A stretch of DNA of 8,668 bases, from assembly GCA_943372585.1 (NCBI GenBank), contig CALRZF020000154.1, positions 1 to 8,668 on the forward strand, given 5' to 3'. The notes under the pieces are model-generated. The model searched no databases. It was not told the origin of the DNA and saw only the letters and a program-made list of their open reading frames with translations. Shown piece after piece: positions 1-8,460 of the stretch; positions within the stretch are counted from its first letter, which is position 1; the number at the start of each line of letters is the position of its first letter. This DNA is from RAM1 sp943372585 (GTDB lineage: Bacteria; Pseudomonadota; Gammaproteobacteria; Burkholderiales; Burkholderiaceae_C). The position numbers were made by a program, and so were the translations under genes.

Positions 1-348
1 CTCGCCATGGTCCAGCATGAACGCCACGGTTTCAGCGTCCAGCCGGGTATTCAGCGCATTCAGCACTGCGCCCGCCATGGGAATGCCAAAGTGGGCCTCC
101 ACCATGGGCGGCGTGTTGGGCAGCATGACGGCCACCGTGTCGCCCTTGCCCACGCCCGCCTTCCGCAAGGCACTGGCCAGCTGGCAGCAACGTGTGTACA
201 CCTGCGACCAGCTGCGGCGCAGTTCGCCATGAACGACGGCCAGCCGGTTGGGGTACACCTCGGCCGCGCGTTCGATGAACGACAGCGGGGAAATGGGCGC
301 GAAGTTGGCCCCGGTGCGCGGCAGGTCCTGGCTGAAGATATCCGTCAT
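1..348 (-). CDS. AMP-forming acyl-CoA synthetase, N-terminal part (truncated by window edge)
   Basis: The reverse strand reads open from an ATG at 346-348 to the window edge, giving 116 residues with no stop. The start MTDIFSQDLPRTGANF, the segment SFIERAAEVYPNRLAVVHGE, and VGKGDTVAVMLPNTPPMVEA followed by NALNTRLDAETVAFMLDHGE are typical of the N-terminal subdomain of the AMP-binding (ANL) acyl-CoA synthetases. These cytoplasmic enzymes activate a carboxylic acid with ATP to an acyl-adenylate and then transfer it to CoA. The ATP-binding P-loop-like motif and the C-terminal domain lie outside the window, so the substrate (fatty, aryl or methylthio acid) cannot be told. A GGAG ribosome-binding site sits at 355-358, six bases before the ATG, which supports this start. 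The gene diverges from dnaG across a 99-base gap. The family call is secure; the exact enzyme is unknown. Confidence 0.88.
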   Translation of the reverse strand, partial: MTDIFSQDLPRTGANFAPISPLSFIERAAEVYPNRLAVVHGELRRSWSQVYTRCCQLASALRKAGVGKGDTVAVMLPNTPPMVEAHFGIPMAGAVLNALNTRLDAETVAFMLDHGE

Positions 349-423
349 GCTTGTCTCCGTTATTCCCGCTGATGCGGTGTGCCGGTAGGGTACTGCCGAA
401 CCGGGGCCAGCGGCGTTAGGTAA

Positions 424-441
424 GAATACGCAACCGTATTC
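424..441. promoter_or_regulatory. Perfect inverted repeat over the dnaG ribosome-binding region
   Basis: GAATACG and CGTATTC form a perfect 7-bp inverted repeat with a 4-base CAAC spacer, ending six bases before the dnaG ATG. No good Shine-Dalgarno sequence is visible between the repeat and the start codon (only CCACCT), so the repeat covers the place where one would be expected. It could act as an RNA hairpin limiting translation or as a DNA operator for either divergent gene. The repeat is seen directly; its function is inferred. Confidence 0.5.
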
Positions 442-447
442 CCACCT

Positions 448-2313
448 ATGGCCATCCCCCAGACCTTCATTCAAGAGCTGCTTGCACGCGCTGACGTCGT
501 CGAGATCGTCGGGCGCTATGTGCAGCTCAAGAAGGGCGGAGCCAACTTCATGGGGCTGTGCCCCTTTCATGGTGAGAAGTCGCCCAGCTTCAGCGTGAGC
601 CCCACCAAGCAGTTCTATCACTGCTTCGGCTGCGGCAAGAACGGCAATGCCATCGGTTTCCTGATGGAACACGCGGGCATGACCTTCATCGAAGCGGTGA
701 AGGACCTGGCCCAGCAATACGGCATGCAGGTGCCCGAAGACGACGCCAGCCCCCAGGACCGCGAACGCGCCGCCAAACAGCGCGAAAAACAGGCCACGCT
801 GACCGACGTGCTGGAAAAAGCCGGTGAGGCCTATCGCAAGAACCTCAAGGCGTCGCCGCGCGCCATCGGCTACCTCAAGGGCCGTGGCCTGTCGGGTGAA
901 ATCGCCAAACAGTTCGGCCTGGGCTACGCGCCCGAAGGCTGGCGCAGCCTGGCCAGCGTGTTTGCCAACTATGACGACCCGCTGCTGGCTGAAAGCGGCC
1001 TGGTGATCGTCAATGAAGACGACGACTCGGGCGAGACCAAGCGCTACGACCGCTTTCGCGACCGTGTGATGTTCCCTATCCGCAACGTCAAGGGCGAATG
1101 CATTGGCTTTGGCGGGCGGGTGCTGGGCGATGAAAAGCCCAAGTACCTCAATTCCCCTGAAACGCCGGTGTTCAGCAAGGGCCGCGAGCTGTACGGCCTG
1201 TTCGAGGCCCGACAGTCCCTGCGCGAGCAGGGCTATGTGCTGGTGACCGAGGGCTACATGGACGTGGTGGCTCTGGCGCAGCTCGGGTTCCCGAATGCTG
1301 TGGCAACGCTGGGCACGGCCTGTACACCGGACCACGTGCAAAAGCTCTTTCGCTTCACCGATTCCGTGGTGTTCAGCTTTGACGGCGACAGCGCCGGCCG
1401 CCGCGCCGCGCGCAAGGCGCTGGACGGCGCCCTGCCCTATGCCACTGACGTGCGCTCGGTCAAATTCCTGTTCCTGCCGGCCGAACACGACCCGGACAGC
1501 TACATCCGCGAGTTTGGCAAGGACGCTTTTGCCAAATATGTGAGCGCGGCCACCCCGCTCTCCCTCTTCCTGATCGAGGCCGCCAGCGAGGGCTGCGACC
1601 TGGCCAGCGCCGAGGGCCGGGCCCACTTTTCAGCCAACGCACGTCCGTTGTGGACGCTGCTGCCCGAAGGCGCGCTCAAGCGGCAATTGCTGGGCGAGAT
1701 TGCCGAGCGGGTCCAGCTGGAAACGCGGGAGCTTTCAGACTTGTGGAGCCTGGCGGGCACAAGCCCTGGCCGCTATCAAAAAGAGAGCACACCACGAAGG
1801 CCTGATGACAGTTACCGGCCGAAATCTGCCAGCAAGCCCCCCGCCCGCAGGCTGCCCGGCCGCGCCGCGCCGGTCAGCCGCGCCGACCATGCGGCCCGTC
1901 TGCTGTTGGGCGACGCTGTGGCGTGGGAGAACCTGTCGCACGAGTTGCACGCCATGTTGTGCGAGCTGCCAGAACCGCACGGCCCGCTGTTCGCCTGGCT
2001 GGACAGCCAGCTGCACGAACACGGCCCCCTGCCCTGGGGGTCGCTGCGCGAGACGCTGCAAGGCCACGAATGCGAAGCGCTGGCCATGAAGCTCATGGCC
2101 GACGCACAGGAAATGCCCCCGCCAGGGGCCGAATCGGCCGCAGAGTTACAGGACCTGCTCAGCCGCATGCTGGTAGAGCGGCTGAAAGCCCAGGAGACCG
2201 AAGCCATTGAAGCGGCTGCGACGGACCCGCAGGCGCTGGAACGCTACCGCGAACTGCACGCCCGCCGGCTGGAGCTCGAGGCCTCACTCGCCCGAGCCGG
2301 TGCTCCGACTTGA
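448..2313 (+). CDS. dnaG: DNA primase DnaG
   Basis: This 621-residue protein is bacterial primase, which makes the short RNA primers for leading- and lagging-strand DNA synthesis at the fork with the DnaB helicase. The N-terminal CHC2 zinc-binding domain shows C38, H41, C59 and C62. The core follows, with RFRDRVMFPI (202-211), FGGR (221-224) and PKYLNSPET (231-239). The TOPRIM catalytic site shows E268 in VTEGYMD, D312 and D314 in FDGDSAGRRA, and a DPD at 348-350. After a Pro/Arg-rich linker (about 438-478), the helicase-interacting C-terminal domain runs to the end. The length is a little above the 581 residues of the E. coli enzyme. The start at 448 fits the family N-terminus (MAIPQTFIQELLARADVVEIV), although no clear Shine-Dalgarno is present. 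rpoD follows on the same strand, as in the classical macromolecular-synthesis operon, but rpsU is not upstream. The linker contains a short stretch resembling an intergenic repeat (see findings). Confidence 0.98.
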   Translation: MAIPQTFIQELLARADVVEIVGRYVQLKKGGANFMGLCPFHGEKSPSFSVSPTKQFYHCFGCGKNGNAIGFLMEHAGMTFIEAVKDLAQQYGMQVPEDDASPQDRERAAKQREKQATLTDVLEKAGEAYRKNLKASPRAIGYLKGRGLSGEIAKQFGLGYAPEGWRSLASVFANYDDPLLAESGLVIVNEDDDSGETKRYDRFRDRVMFPIRNVKGECIGFGGRVLGDEKPKYLNSPETPVFSKGRELYGLFEARQSLREQGYVLVTEGYMDVVALAQLGFPNAVATLGTACTPDHVQKLFRFTDSVVFSFDGDSAGRRAARKALDGALPYATDVRSVKFLFLPAEHDPDSYIREFGKDAFAKYVSAATPLSLFLIEAASEGCDLASAEGRAHFSANARPLWTLLPEGALKRQLLGEIAERVQLETRELSDLWSLAGTSPGRYQKESTPRRPDDSYRPKSASKPPARRLPGRAAPVSRADHAARLLLGDAVAWENLSHELHAMLCELPEPHGPLFAWLDSQLHEHGPLPWGSLRETLQGHECEALAMKLMADAQEMPPPGAESAAELQDLLSRMLVERLKAQETEAIEAAATDPQALERYRELHARRLELEASLARAGAPT

Positions 2314-2335
2314 AATTTGGGTGTGACGGTATAAT
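2310..2335 (+). promoter_or_regulatory. Candidate rpoD promoter overlapping the dnaG stop codon
   Basis: A perfect sigma-70 -10 hexamer TATAAT lies at 2330-2335, 17 bases after the dnaG stop. The best -35-like hexamer, TTGAAA at 2310-2315, overlaps the stop codon, but the spacer would be only 14 bases; shifted and poorer -35 choices would give 15 to 17. The sequence TATAAT is rare in DNA this GC-rich, which favours a real promoter giving rpoD an independent transcript with a leader of roughly 235 nt. The start site is not shown. Confidence 0.55.
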
Positions 2336-2576
2336 GTAGGGTTTGCTATCGGCAAGAGCGACAGCAGCACCTCCGGACCCGGCCAACCGATGCCTCAGCG
2401 CACGACTCGCCCATCTACCGCAAGGACTGCACACCAAATGTTCGCCCACACATCTTGCCTCTGAGATCCAGCCGGGTCGCCCTCGTGGCTGTTCCCGCCT
2501 GTCGTCTTGTCACCCGCGCCGGGATTTGTGGCGCATTTGTGTTTCTGTGTCTCTTTTTGATGTCCTGAGGTCGCTC
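2336..2576 (+). other. Long non-coding leader of rpoD
   Basis: About 240 bases separate the candidate -10 box from the rpoD start. The stretch is less protein-like than its flanks. It holds one possible small hairpin (GCGCC at 2516-2520 with GGCGC at 2530-2534) and a pyrimidine-rich run before the ribosome-binding site. It stays open in the rpoD frame from a TTG at 2343, but that translation resembles no sigma-factor sequence. I recognise no riboswitch or tRNA in it. Confidence 0.4.
2567..2570 (+). promoter_or_regulatory. Ribosome-binding site fixing the rpoD start
   Basis: GAGG stands six bases before the ATG at 2577-2579. It decides in favour of this start over the in-frame upstream TTG at 2343, because the protein from 2577 begins with the Lys/Ala/Pro-rich tail usual for this group. 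Confidence 0.7.
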
Positions 2577-4856
<2,280 letters not shown>

Positions 4857-4872
4857 GGCCATCGAGCAAGCT

Positions 4873-4899
4873 AAAACGGCGCCCACGGGCGCCGTTTTT
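4873..4899. terminator. Bidirectional intrinsic terminator between rpoD and the hydrolase gene
   Basis: A perfect 11-bp inverted repeat (AAAACGGCGCC at 4873-4883 and GGCGCCGTTTT at 4888-4898) encloses a four-base CACG loop. It has a run of five T on the plus strand (4895-4899) and four T on the minus strand. It lies 16 bases after the rpoD stop and 23 bases past the end of the convergent gene, so it can end both transcripts. Confidence 0.93.
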
Positions 4900-4922
4900 C
4901 ATGCAGAACCGTGCGGGGCGCC

Positions 4923-5801
4923 TCACGGCGTCAGCAAACCCACCTTCTTGACGAACGCGTCCAGCGGCACCGACCACATGCGCCCACCGTACAGCAGCAA
5001 CTGGTGGCCGTCCTTGTTCACCAGGGTACCGGTCATGACGAATGTGCTGTCGCTGCCGCCGGCCTGGTAGGCCTCATGCCAGGCGCGGGGCATGTCGGGG
5101 CCCCAGTACTGGTCGTTCACTGCATACAGCCACAGGCTGGGGCCGCGCGCTTCGCGGCCGAATTCGCGGTAGGTTCGGGTCAGGTTGTCGGGCTTGCAGC
5201 TCTTGCCGGGCGACACCTCAGGGTAGCCGCCGGAGCCGCCCGCGAAGTTGACGGTACCCACCACGCCCGGCAGGTTCAGTGCCGACGTGGCCACCGTGGT
5301 CAACCCGCCTACAGATTGGCCCTGGATCAGTATCCGGTCGCGGCGCACCCAGGGCTGCTTGAGCGCCCATTCGTAGGTGGCCACCACGGTGCGGCGTGCG
5401 TTGACGGCGACACGGGTGAACTCGGGGTCGGTGGTGCAGGTGGTGCCCTTCCAGCGTGAGCCGGAATGCTCCACATCGTCGCCGCCCGTTTCACCATAAC
5501 CGGGCCGAACCGGCGCCACCACGGCCACACCCTTGCGCAGCCAGTAATTGCCATGGCCCACGGGTACGGGGTATTTCAGGCTGGCCCGGTCTTCACTGGC
5601 ACCGGCACGGCCATGTGAATGGATGACCAGTGGAAACGGCCCGTCGCCTTCGGGCTTGTAGACGTGCGCGACCACGTCGGTACGCTTGCCGTTGATGACC
5701 AGCGGCAGAACGGTGATCTCGGGCTCCACCCGCTGCGCCACGGCCAGCGCACTGCAGGCCAGCAGCAGCAAGGTCAGAACGGGTCGAACAATGGCAAGCA
5801 T
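4923..5801 (-). CDS. Exported alpha/beta hydrolase (dienelactone-hydrolase/S9-like fold)
   Basis: The 292-residue protein starts with a signal peptide: an Arg at position 6, a hydrophobic core at 7-20 and a likely cleavage after ALAVAQ near 22-23, so it probably acts in the periplasm. The mature part has an alpha/beta-hydrolase fold. HSHG at 61-64 fits the oxyanion-hole loop, the nucleophile elbow GQSVG gives Ser163, His266 in KDGHQLL is the likely catalytic base, and Asp230 or Asp236 is the candidate acid. Such proteins hydrolyse esters, lactones or peptides; the substrate cannot be told from sequence. Cys122 and Cys202 could form a disulfide once exported. A strong AAGGAG ribosome-binding site at 5806-5811 and an extended -10 box upstream support this start. 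The gene is monocistronic, convergent with rpoD and divergent from the EamA-family transporter gene. Confidence 0.85.
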   Translation of the reverse strand: MLAIVRPVLTLLLLACSALAVAQRVEPEITVLPLVINGKRTDVVAHVYKPEGDGPFPLVIHSHGRAGASEDRASLKYPVPVGHGNYWLRKGVAVVAPVRPGYGETGGDDVEHSGSRWKGTTCTTDPEFTRVAVNARRTVVATYEWALKQPWVRRDRILIQGQSVGGLTTVATSALNLPGVVGTVNFAGGSGGYPEVSPGKSCKPDNLTRTYREFGREARGPSLWLYAVNDQYWGPDMPRAWHEAYQAGGSDSTFVMTGTLVNKDGHQLLLYGGRMWSVPLDAFVKKVGLLTP

Positions 5802-5824
5802 GGAACTCCTTGGAGGGCTGCGCG

Positions 5825-5833
5825 ACTATAGCA
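5825..5833 (-). promoter_or_regulatory. Candidate extended -10 promoter of the hydrolase gene
   Basis: On the minus strand TGCTATAGT matches the extended -10 pattern TGnTATAAT with one mismatch. It would give a leader of under 20 bases ahead of the ATG at 5801. No good -35 hexamer is visible, which extended -10 promoters tolerate. It lies in the 52-base gap to the divergent transporter gene. Confidence 0.42.
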
Positions 5834-5853
5834 ATGCCGCTTAACATCGCCCG

Positions 5854-6762
5854 GTGACCCATTCCCCCGAAAGCGCCGCCAACCGCCGCGGCATTGCCGC
5901 CATGTCGCTGGCCATGGCCAGCTTTGTGACCAACGACGCATTGGTCAAATACGTGAGCCAGACGCTGCCCACGGCGCAGCTGATCTTCATCCGCGCACTG
6001 TTTGCAGCGCTGCTGTTGCTGGTGGTGGCACGCGCCATGGGTGCGCTGGACGGCGCGGGCCTGCGCGCCATGGCACAGCGGCGCGTGATGCTGCGCGCGG
6101 GGTTGGACGCCCTAGGCACCTTCACCTACCTTACTTCCCTGTTTCACCTGCCCATTGGCAACGCCACGGCCATCAACATGGCCACGCCGCTGTTCATCAC
6201 GCTGTTTGCCGTGATCGCCTTTCGCGAACGCGTGGGCGCAGGGCGCTGGCTCGCGGTGGCTGCCGGTTTTGCGGGCGTGCTGCTGATCGTGCAGCCCAGC
6301 GCGGCGGGCTTCAACGCCTATGCGCTGCTGTGCCTGGTGGGCACGATCTTTCACGCGGCGCGCGACCTCAGCACACGCACCATCGCGGCCAGCACGCCGT
6401 CCATCCTGATCACCCTGGCCACGGCCCTGGCGGTGCTGCTGCTGGCGGCGGTGCTGACCGCGCTGCAGGGGTGGCAGCCGCCCACCGCGCGGCAACTGCT
6501 GTTGCTGGCCGCCGCCGCCGTGTTCCTGAGTGCGGGCTACTACCTGGTCATCACCGGCATGCGCGCGGGCGAGATGAGCGTGATCGCGCCGTTTCGCTAC
6601 ACCGGGCTGCTGTTTGCGCTGGTGCTGGGCTGGCTGGTGTGGGGTGACGTGCCCAATGCGCTGGCCTGGGCGGGCATCGCGATGCTCGTGGGAGCGGGGT
6701 TGTATATGCTGCGCGGCGAGCGCAGAAGGGCCGGGACCATTGTGGACCCGGCGGAAGGTTAA
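5854..6762 (+). CDS. EamA/DMT-superfamily inner-membrane transporter
   Basis: The 302-residue protein is almost entirely hydrophobic and fits the ten-helix drug/metabolite transporter (EamA, RhaT-like) pattern with two tandem five-helix repeats, at about 12-140 and 150-290. Recognisable family features are the N-terminal helix MSLAMASFVTNDALVKY, the turn LPIGNATAINMATPLFITLF, the loop RERVGAGRW, and its second-repeat counterpart GEMSVIAPFRYTGLLFALVLGWLVWGD. Members export or exchange small metabolites such as amino acids or related solutes; the cargo here is unknown. The start drawn is a GTG without a visible Shine-Dalgarno. An ATG at codon 17 (5902) also lacks one, but would remove only a polar leader and leave the first helix intact. 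The gene diverges from the hydrolase and converges with the nuclease gene, 14 bases away, with no terminator between. Confidence 0.9.
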   Translation: MTHSPESAANRRGIAAMSLAMASFVTNDALVKYVSQTLPTAQLIFIRALFAALLLLVVARAMGALDGAGLRAMAQRRVMLRAGLDALGTFTYLTSLFHLPIGNATAINMATPLFITLFAVIAFRERVGAGRWLAVAAGFAGVLLIVQPSAAGFNAYALLCLVGTIFHAARDLSTRTIAASTPSILITLATALAVLLLAAVLTALQGWQPPTARQLLLLAAAAVFLSAGYYLVITGMRAGEMSVIAPFRYTGLLFALVLGWLVWGDVPNALAWAGIAMLVGAGLYMLRGERRRAGTIVDPAEG

Positions 6763-6776
6763 CTACGACTGTCGCT

Positions 6777-7475
6777 CTACATCCTGAACCGCGCCAACCA
6801 AACCCATTCTCCCTTGACGTTCTCGATGTACCAGAAATACCAGCCATTCACCGCACCGCGGTCTACCACGGCCTTTGCAGCGCCGGTTGGCGTGGTGTAG
6901 CGCTTGCCGTTCAATGTAATGATGCCCTTAGGTGACAACGTTGCCCAATACTCATTGCCCTTGTATTCGCGGTAAATCTTGGTTGGCTTGCTGACCAAGC
7001 CCACCAGCGACTGCGGCCGCCCCGTCACATGCCGCACATCCCGCTTCTGCCCGGCCTTTTTTTGTACAAACAGGCTGGCCAACTCCTGCTTTTGCTTTTG
7101 CTGGATGAGCGCCTTCAGTCGCTTGACCATAGGCGCCGCGGCGCTACTCTGGGGGATCACCCGATTCCCTTTTGGGTTGGCAATGCGCACTAGAAGGGAT
7201 TCGATTTCGTGGATGTGCTCCACTTTGCGCGTAAGGTACAAACTGAAATGGGTCCAGCTGGCCAGGTGGCGGTCCTTGAGGTGCTGCTTCACGCGCTTGC
7301 GTAACTCGATTGACTTGCCAACATAGTACAACTCGTCGCCCGAATAAAGCGCATACACACCCGGAGAGTCGGCCACCAGGTCTGTGATCTCTTCGTAGTA
7401 GTTGTCGAAAACCTCTTTTGAGACATTCTCGATACGGTCCACCAGCAATGGTGGCTTAGCGTTTTTCTTCGTCAT
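6777..7475 (-). CDS. GIY-YIG nuclease domain fused to a RAMA-like domain
   Basis: The 232-residue protein has an N-terminal GIY-YIG endonuclease fold and a separate C-terminal domain. The nuclease part shows GVY at 39-41, YVG at 51-53, LRKR at 58-61 supplying the conserved Arg, Glu92 (E-SLLVRI) as candidate metal ligand, and Asn104 after NPKG. The 12-residue step from Glu92 to Asn104 equals that in the UvrC version of the domain, so the active site appears intact. A Lys/Gln-rich linker (about 117-150) leads to residues 168-231, with YKGNEYWATLSPKG, then NGKRYTTPTGAAKAV and NGWYFWYI. That pattern matches the RAMA domain described from restriction-methylase-associated proteins and thought to bind nucleic acid. 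The role is probably DNA cleavage, perhaps of modified or foreign DNA, but this is inferred. The start has AGGGAG at 7483-7488. No methylase or partner lies next to it. Its DNA is much poorer in GC than the neighbours, suggesting transfer. Confidence 0.82.
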   Translation of the reverse strand: MTKKNAKPPLLVDRIENVSKEVFDNYYEEITDLVADSPGVYALYSGDELYYVGKSIELRKRVKQHLKDRHLASWTHFSLYLTRKVEHIHEIESLLVRIANPKGNRVIPQSSAAAPMVKRLKALIQQKQKQELASLFVQKKAGQKRDVRHVTGRPQSLVGLVSKPTKIYREYKGNEYWATLSPKGIITLNGKRYTTPTGAAKAVVDRGAVNGWYFWYIENVKGEWVWLARFRM

Positions 7476-7646
7476 ATGCCAGCTCCCTGCGTTGATTAAT
7501 ACTCCGCCCGCCAGCTACTATTTTATGAAATTCGCGGCGCGCGGCCGCACATCGCATGGCACCAAACGCGGCGGAACTCTGCGTGACTTGCCGGGTCACA
7601 GCGTACGTTAACCGCCAACCAGCGGATCAACCGGAGAACCTGAACC

Positions 7647-8024
7647 ATGATGATCGCGATCTGGGCCGTAGGCCTGCTGCTGCTGGCGGTATGGAGCGGC
7701 GTGATGTGGGCGACGCACGCCTTGTGGAGCCTGGTGACGGCAGCGCCTTGGGCCGTGACGGCGGAAAAAGCCCGCGCCTTGCCGCTGCCCGAGGTGATGG
7801 CACCCTGGTTCGGCCCGGCGTGGCGCGAATGGGTGGATTCCATGGCCCCCTTCATGCAATGGGCTGCTGGCCTGTTGCAGGGGTCGGGTGAATTCCTGGT
7901 CGGGCTGGTGCCGGTTGCGCTGTGGGTGGTGTGGGGCCTGGGCGCAGCGTCGCTGGTGGTGCTGATGCTGACGGCCGCCGGCGGGGTGATCTTCTTCCGC
8001 CGCCGCCAGCTGCGCATGGCCTGA
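7647..8024 (+). CDS. Small two-helix inner-membrane protein, function unknown
   Basis: I do not recognise this 125-residue protein. It has a hydrophobic N-terminal helix (about 3-22), a Trp- and Pro-rich middle (PLPEVMAPWFGPAWREWVDS, about 46-65), and a second long hydrophobic stretch (about 82-113) ending in the positive tail FFRRRQLRMA. This suggests two membrane segments with the Arg-rich C-terminus in the cytoplasm and the Trp-rich loop on the periplasmic side. A GGAG lies at 7633-7636, ten bases before the ATG. A second ATG directly follows, so the start may be one codon later. The base composition and codon use agree with the core genes. It stands alone, divergent from the nuclease gene and convergent with the NTF2-like gene 13 bases away. 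Confidence 0.72.
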   Translation: MMIAIWAVGLLLLAVWSGVMWATHALWSLVTAAPWAVTAEKARALPLPEVMAPWFGPAWREWVDSMAPFMQWAAGLLQGSGEFLVGLVPVALWVVWGLGAASLVVLMLTAAGGVIFFRRRQLRMA

Positions 8025-8037
8025 ACGGGCGGCGGCT

Positions 8038-8394
8038 TCAGCTGCCGTAGAAAAAGCGCTCTTCGGTCACCTTGCCGTCCTGCACGCTGTACACGCCCAT
8101 TTCGTCCATGCCGATGCGCTGGCCGCCCTTGGGCGTGATGTCCATCGTGAAGCGCACGATGAACTGGTTGCCGTTGACGTAGGGCCCTTCGACCTTGACG
8201 CTGTGGATTTCGTGGTTGGCATACCACCACTCGCCCTTGGCCTCAACGCCCTTGCGGCCTTCCACCCGGGCGCCTTCGCCTTGCATCGCTTCAACCGACA
8301 CCACGTTGTCGGCCCAGAATTTCTGGCCCGCTTCATCAAACTGCCCGGCCTTGCACAGGGCGGTGAAGGCGTTGGCAACTTCTTGCGTGTTCAT
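8038..8394 (-). CDS. SnoaL-like / NTF2-superfamily protein
   Basis: The 118-residue protein fits the small cone-shaped NTF2/SnoaL fold. It has an N-terminal helical part (MNTQEVANAFTALCKAGQFDEAGQKFWADNVV region), then VEGRKGVEAKGEWWYANHEI and strands ending in RFTMDITPKGGQRIGMDEMG and KVTEERFFYGS. Members are cytoplasmic and range from polyketide cyclases and isomerases to ligand-binding proteins without enzymatic activity; nothing here fixes the substrate. The start has a strong AAGGAG ribosome-binding site at 8401-8406. The gene lies 67 bases downstream of the histidine-kinase gene on the same strand, so it may be read through from it or have its own promoter. A direct repeat resembling a response-regulator site sits in that gap. 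Confidence 0.82.
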   Translation of the reverse strand: MNTQEVANAFTALCKAGQFDEAGQKFWADNVVSVEAMQGEGARVEGRKGVEAKGEWWYANHEIHSVKVEGPYVNGNQFIVRFTMDITPKGGQRIGMDEMGVYSVQDGKVTEERFFYGS

Positions 8395-8421
8395 GGGGAT
8401 CTCCTTGGGTTGGTGGAGGAG

Positions 8422-8439
8422 TCAGCGTACGCCCGCTGA
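8422..8439. repeat. Short inverted repeat in the kinase / NTF2-like gap
   Basis: TCAGCG (8422-8427) and CGCTGA (8434-8439) form a perfect 6-bp inverted repeat around a six-base spacer. No T run follows on the minus strand, so it is not an intrinsic terminator. Together with the adjacent direct repeat, the core TCAGC occurs four times, counting both strands, within 40 bases. Confidence 0.4.
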
Positions 8440-8440
8440 T

Positions 8441-8460
8441 TGTCAGCAGTGTGTCAGCAG
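8441..8460 (-). promoter_or_regulatory. Two direct repeats with 11-bp period, possible OmpR/PhoB-type box
   Basis: TGTCAGCAG occurs at 8441-8449 and again at 8452-8460, so equivalent bases are 11 apart. Read on the minus strand this is CTGCTGACA twice, upstream of the NTF2-like gene. OmpR/PhoB-family regulators bind direct repeats spaced by 11 bases, and a sensor kinase gene ends directly beside it. The repeat is seen; the regulator is inferred. Confidence 0.35.

Noticed and set aside
2390..2464. Possible 24-codon leader peptide in the rpoD leader
   Set aside because: It has an ATG and a stop but no ribosome-binding site, no run of a single regulatory amino acid and no attenuator after it.
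2516..2534. Hairpin GCGCC/GGCGC as a terminator before rpoD
   Set aside because: The stem is only 5 bp and the T-rich run is more than 15 bases away, so it is not an intrinsic terminator.
2343..2576. In-frame 78-codon N-terminal extension of RpoD from a TTG
   Set aside because: The translation does not resemble sigma factors, begins just 7 bases after the -10 box without a ribosome-binding site, and the ATG at 2577 has a proper GAGG.
7583..7599. Inverted repeat GTGAC/GTCAC upstream of the 7647 gene
   Set aside because: Five-base arms with a seven-base spacer are expected by chance in this much GC-rich sequence and no promoter box lies in register with it.
7523..8230. 235-codon minus-strand open frame across the 7647 gene and part of the NTF2-like gene
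   Set aside because: It overlaps two better-supported genes with ribosome-binding sites, and its Ser/Thr/His/Pro-rich translation looks like a shadow frame.
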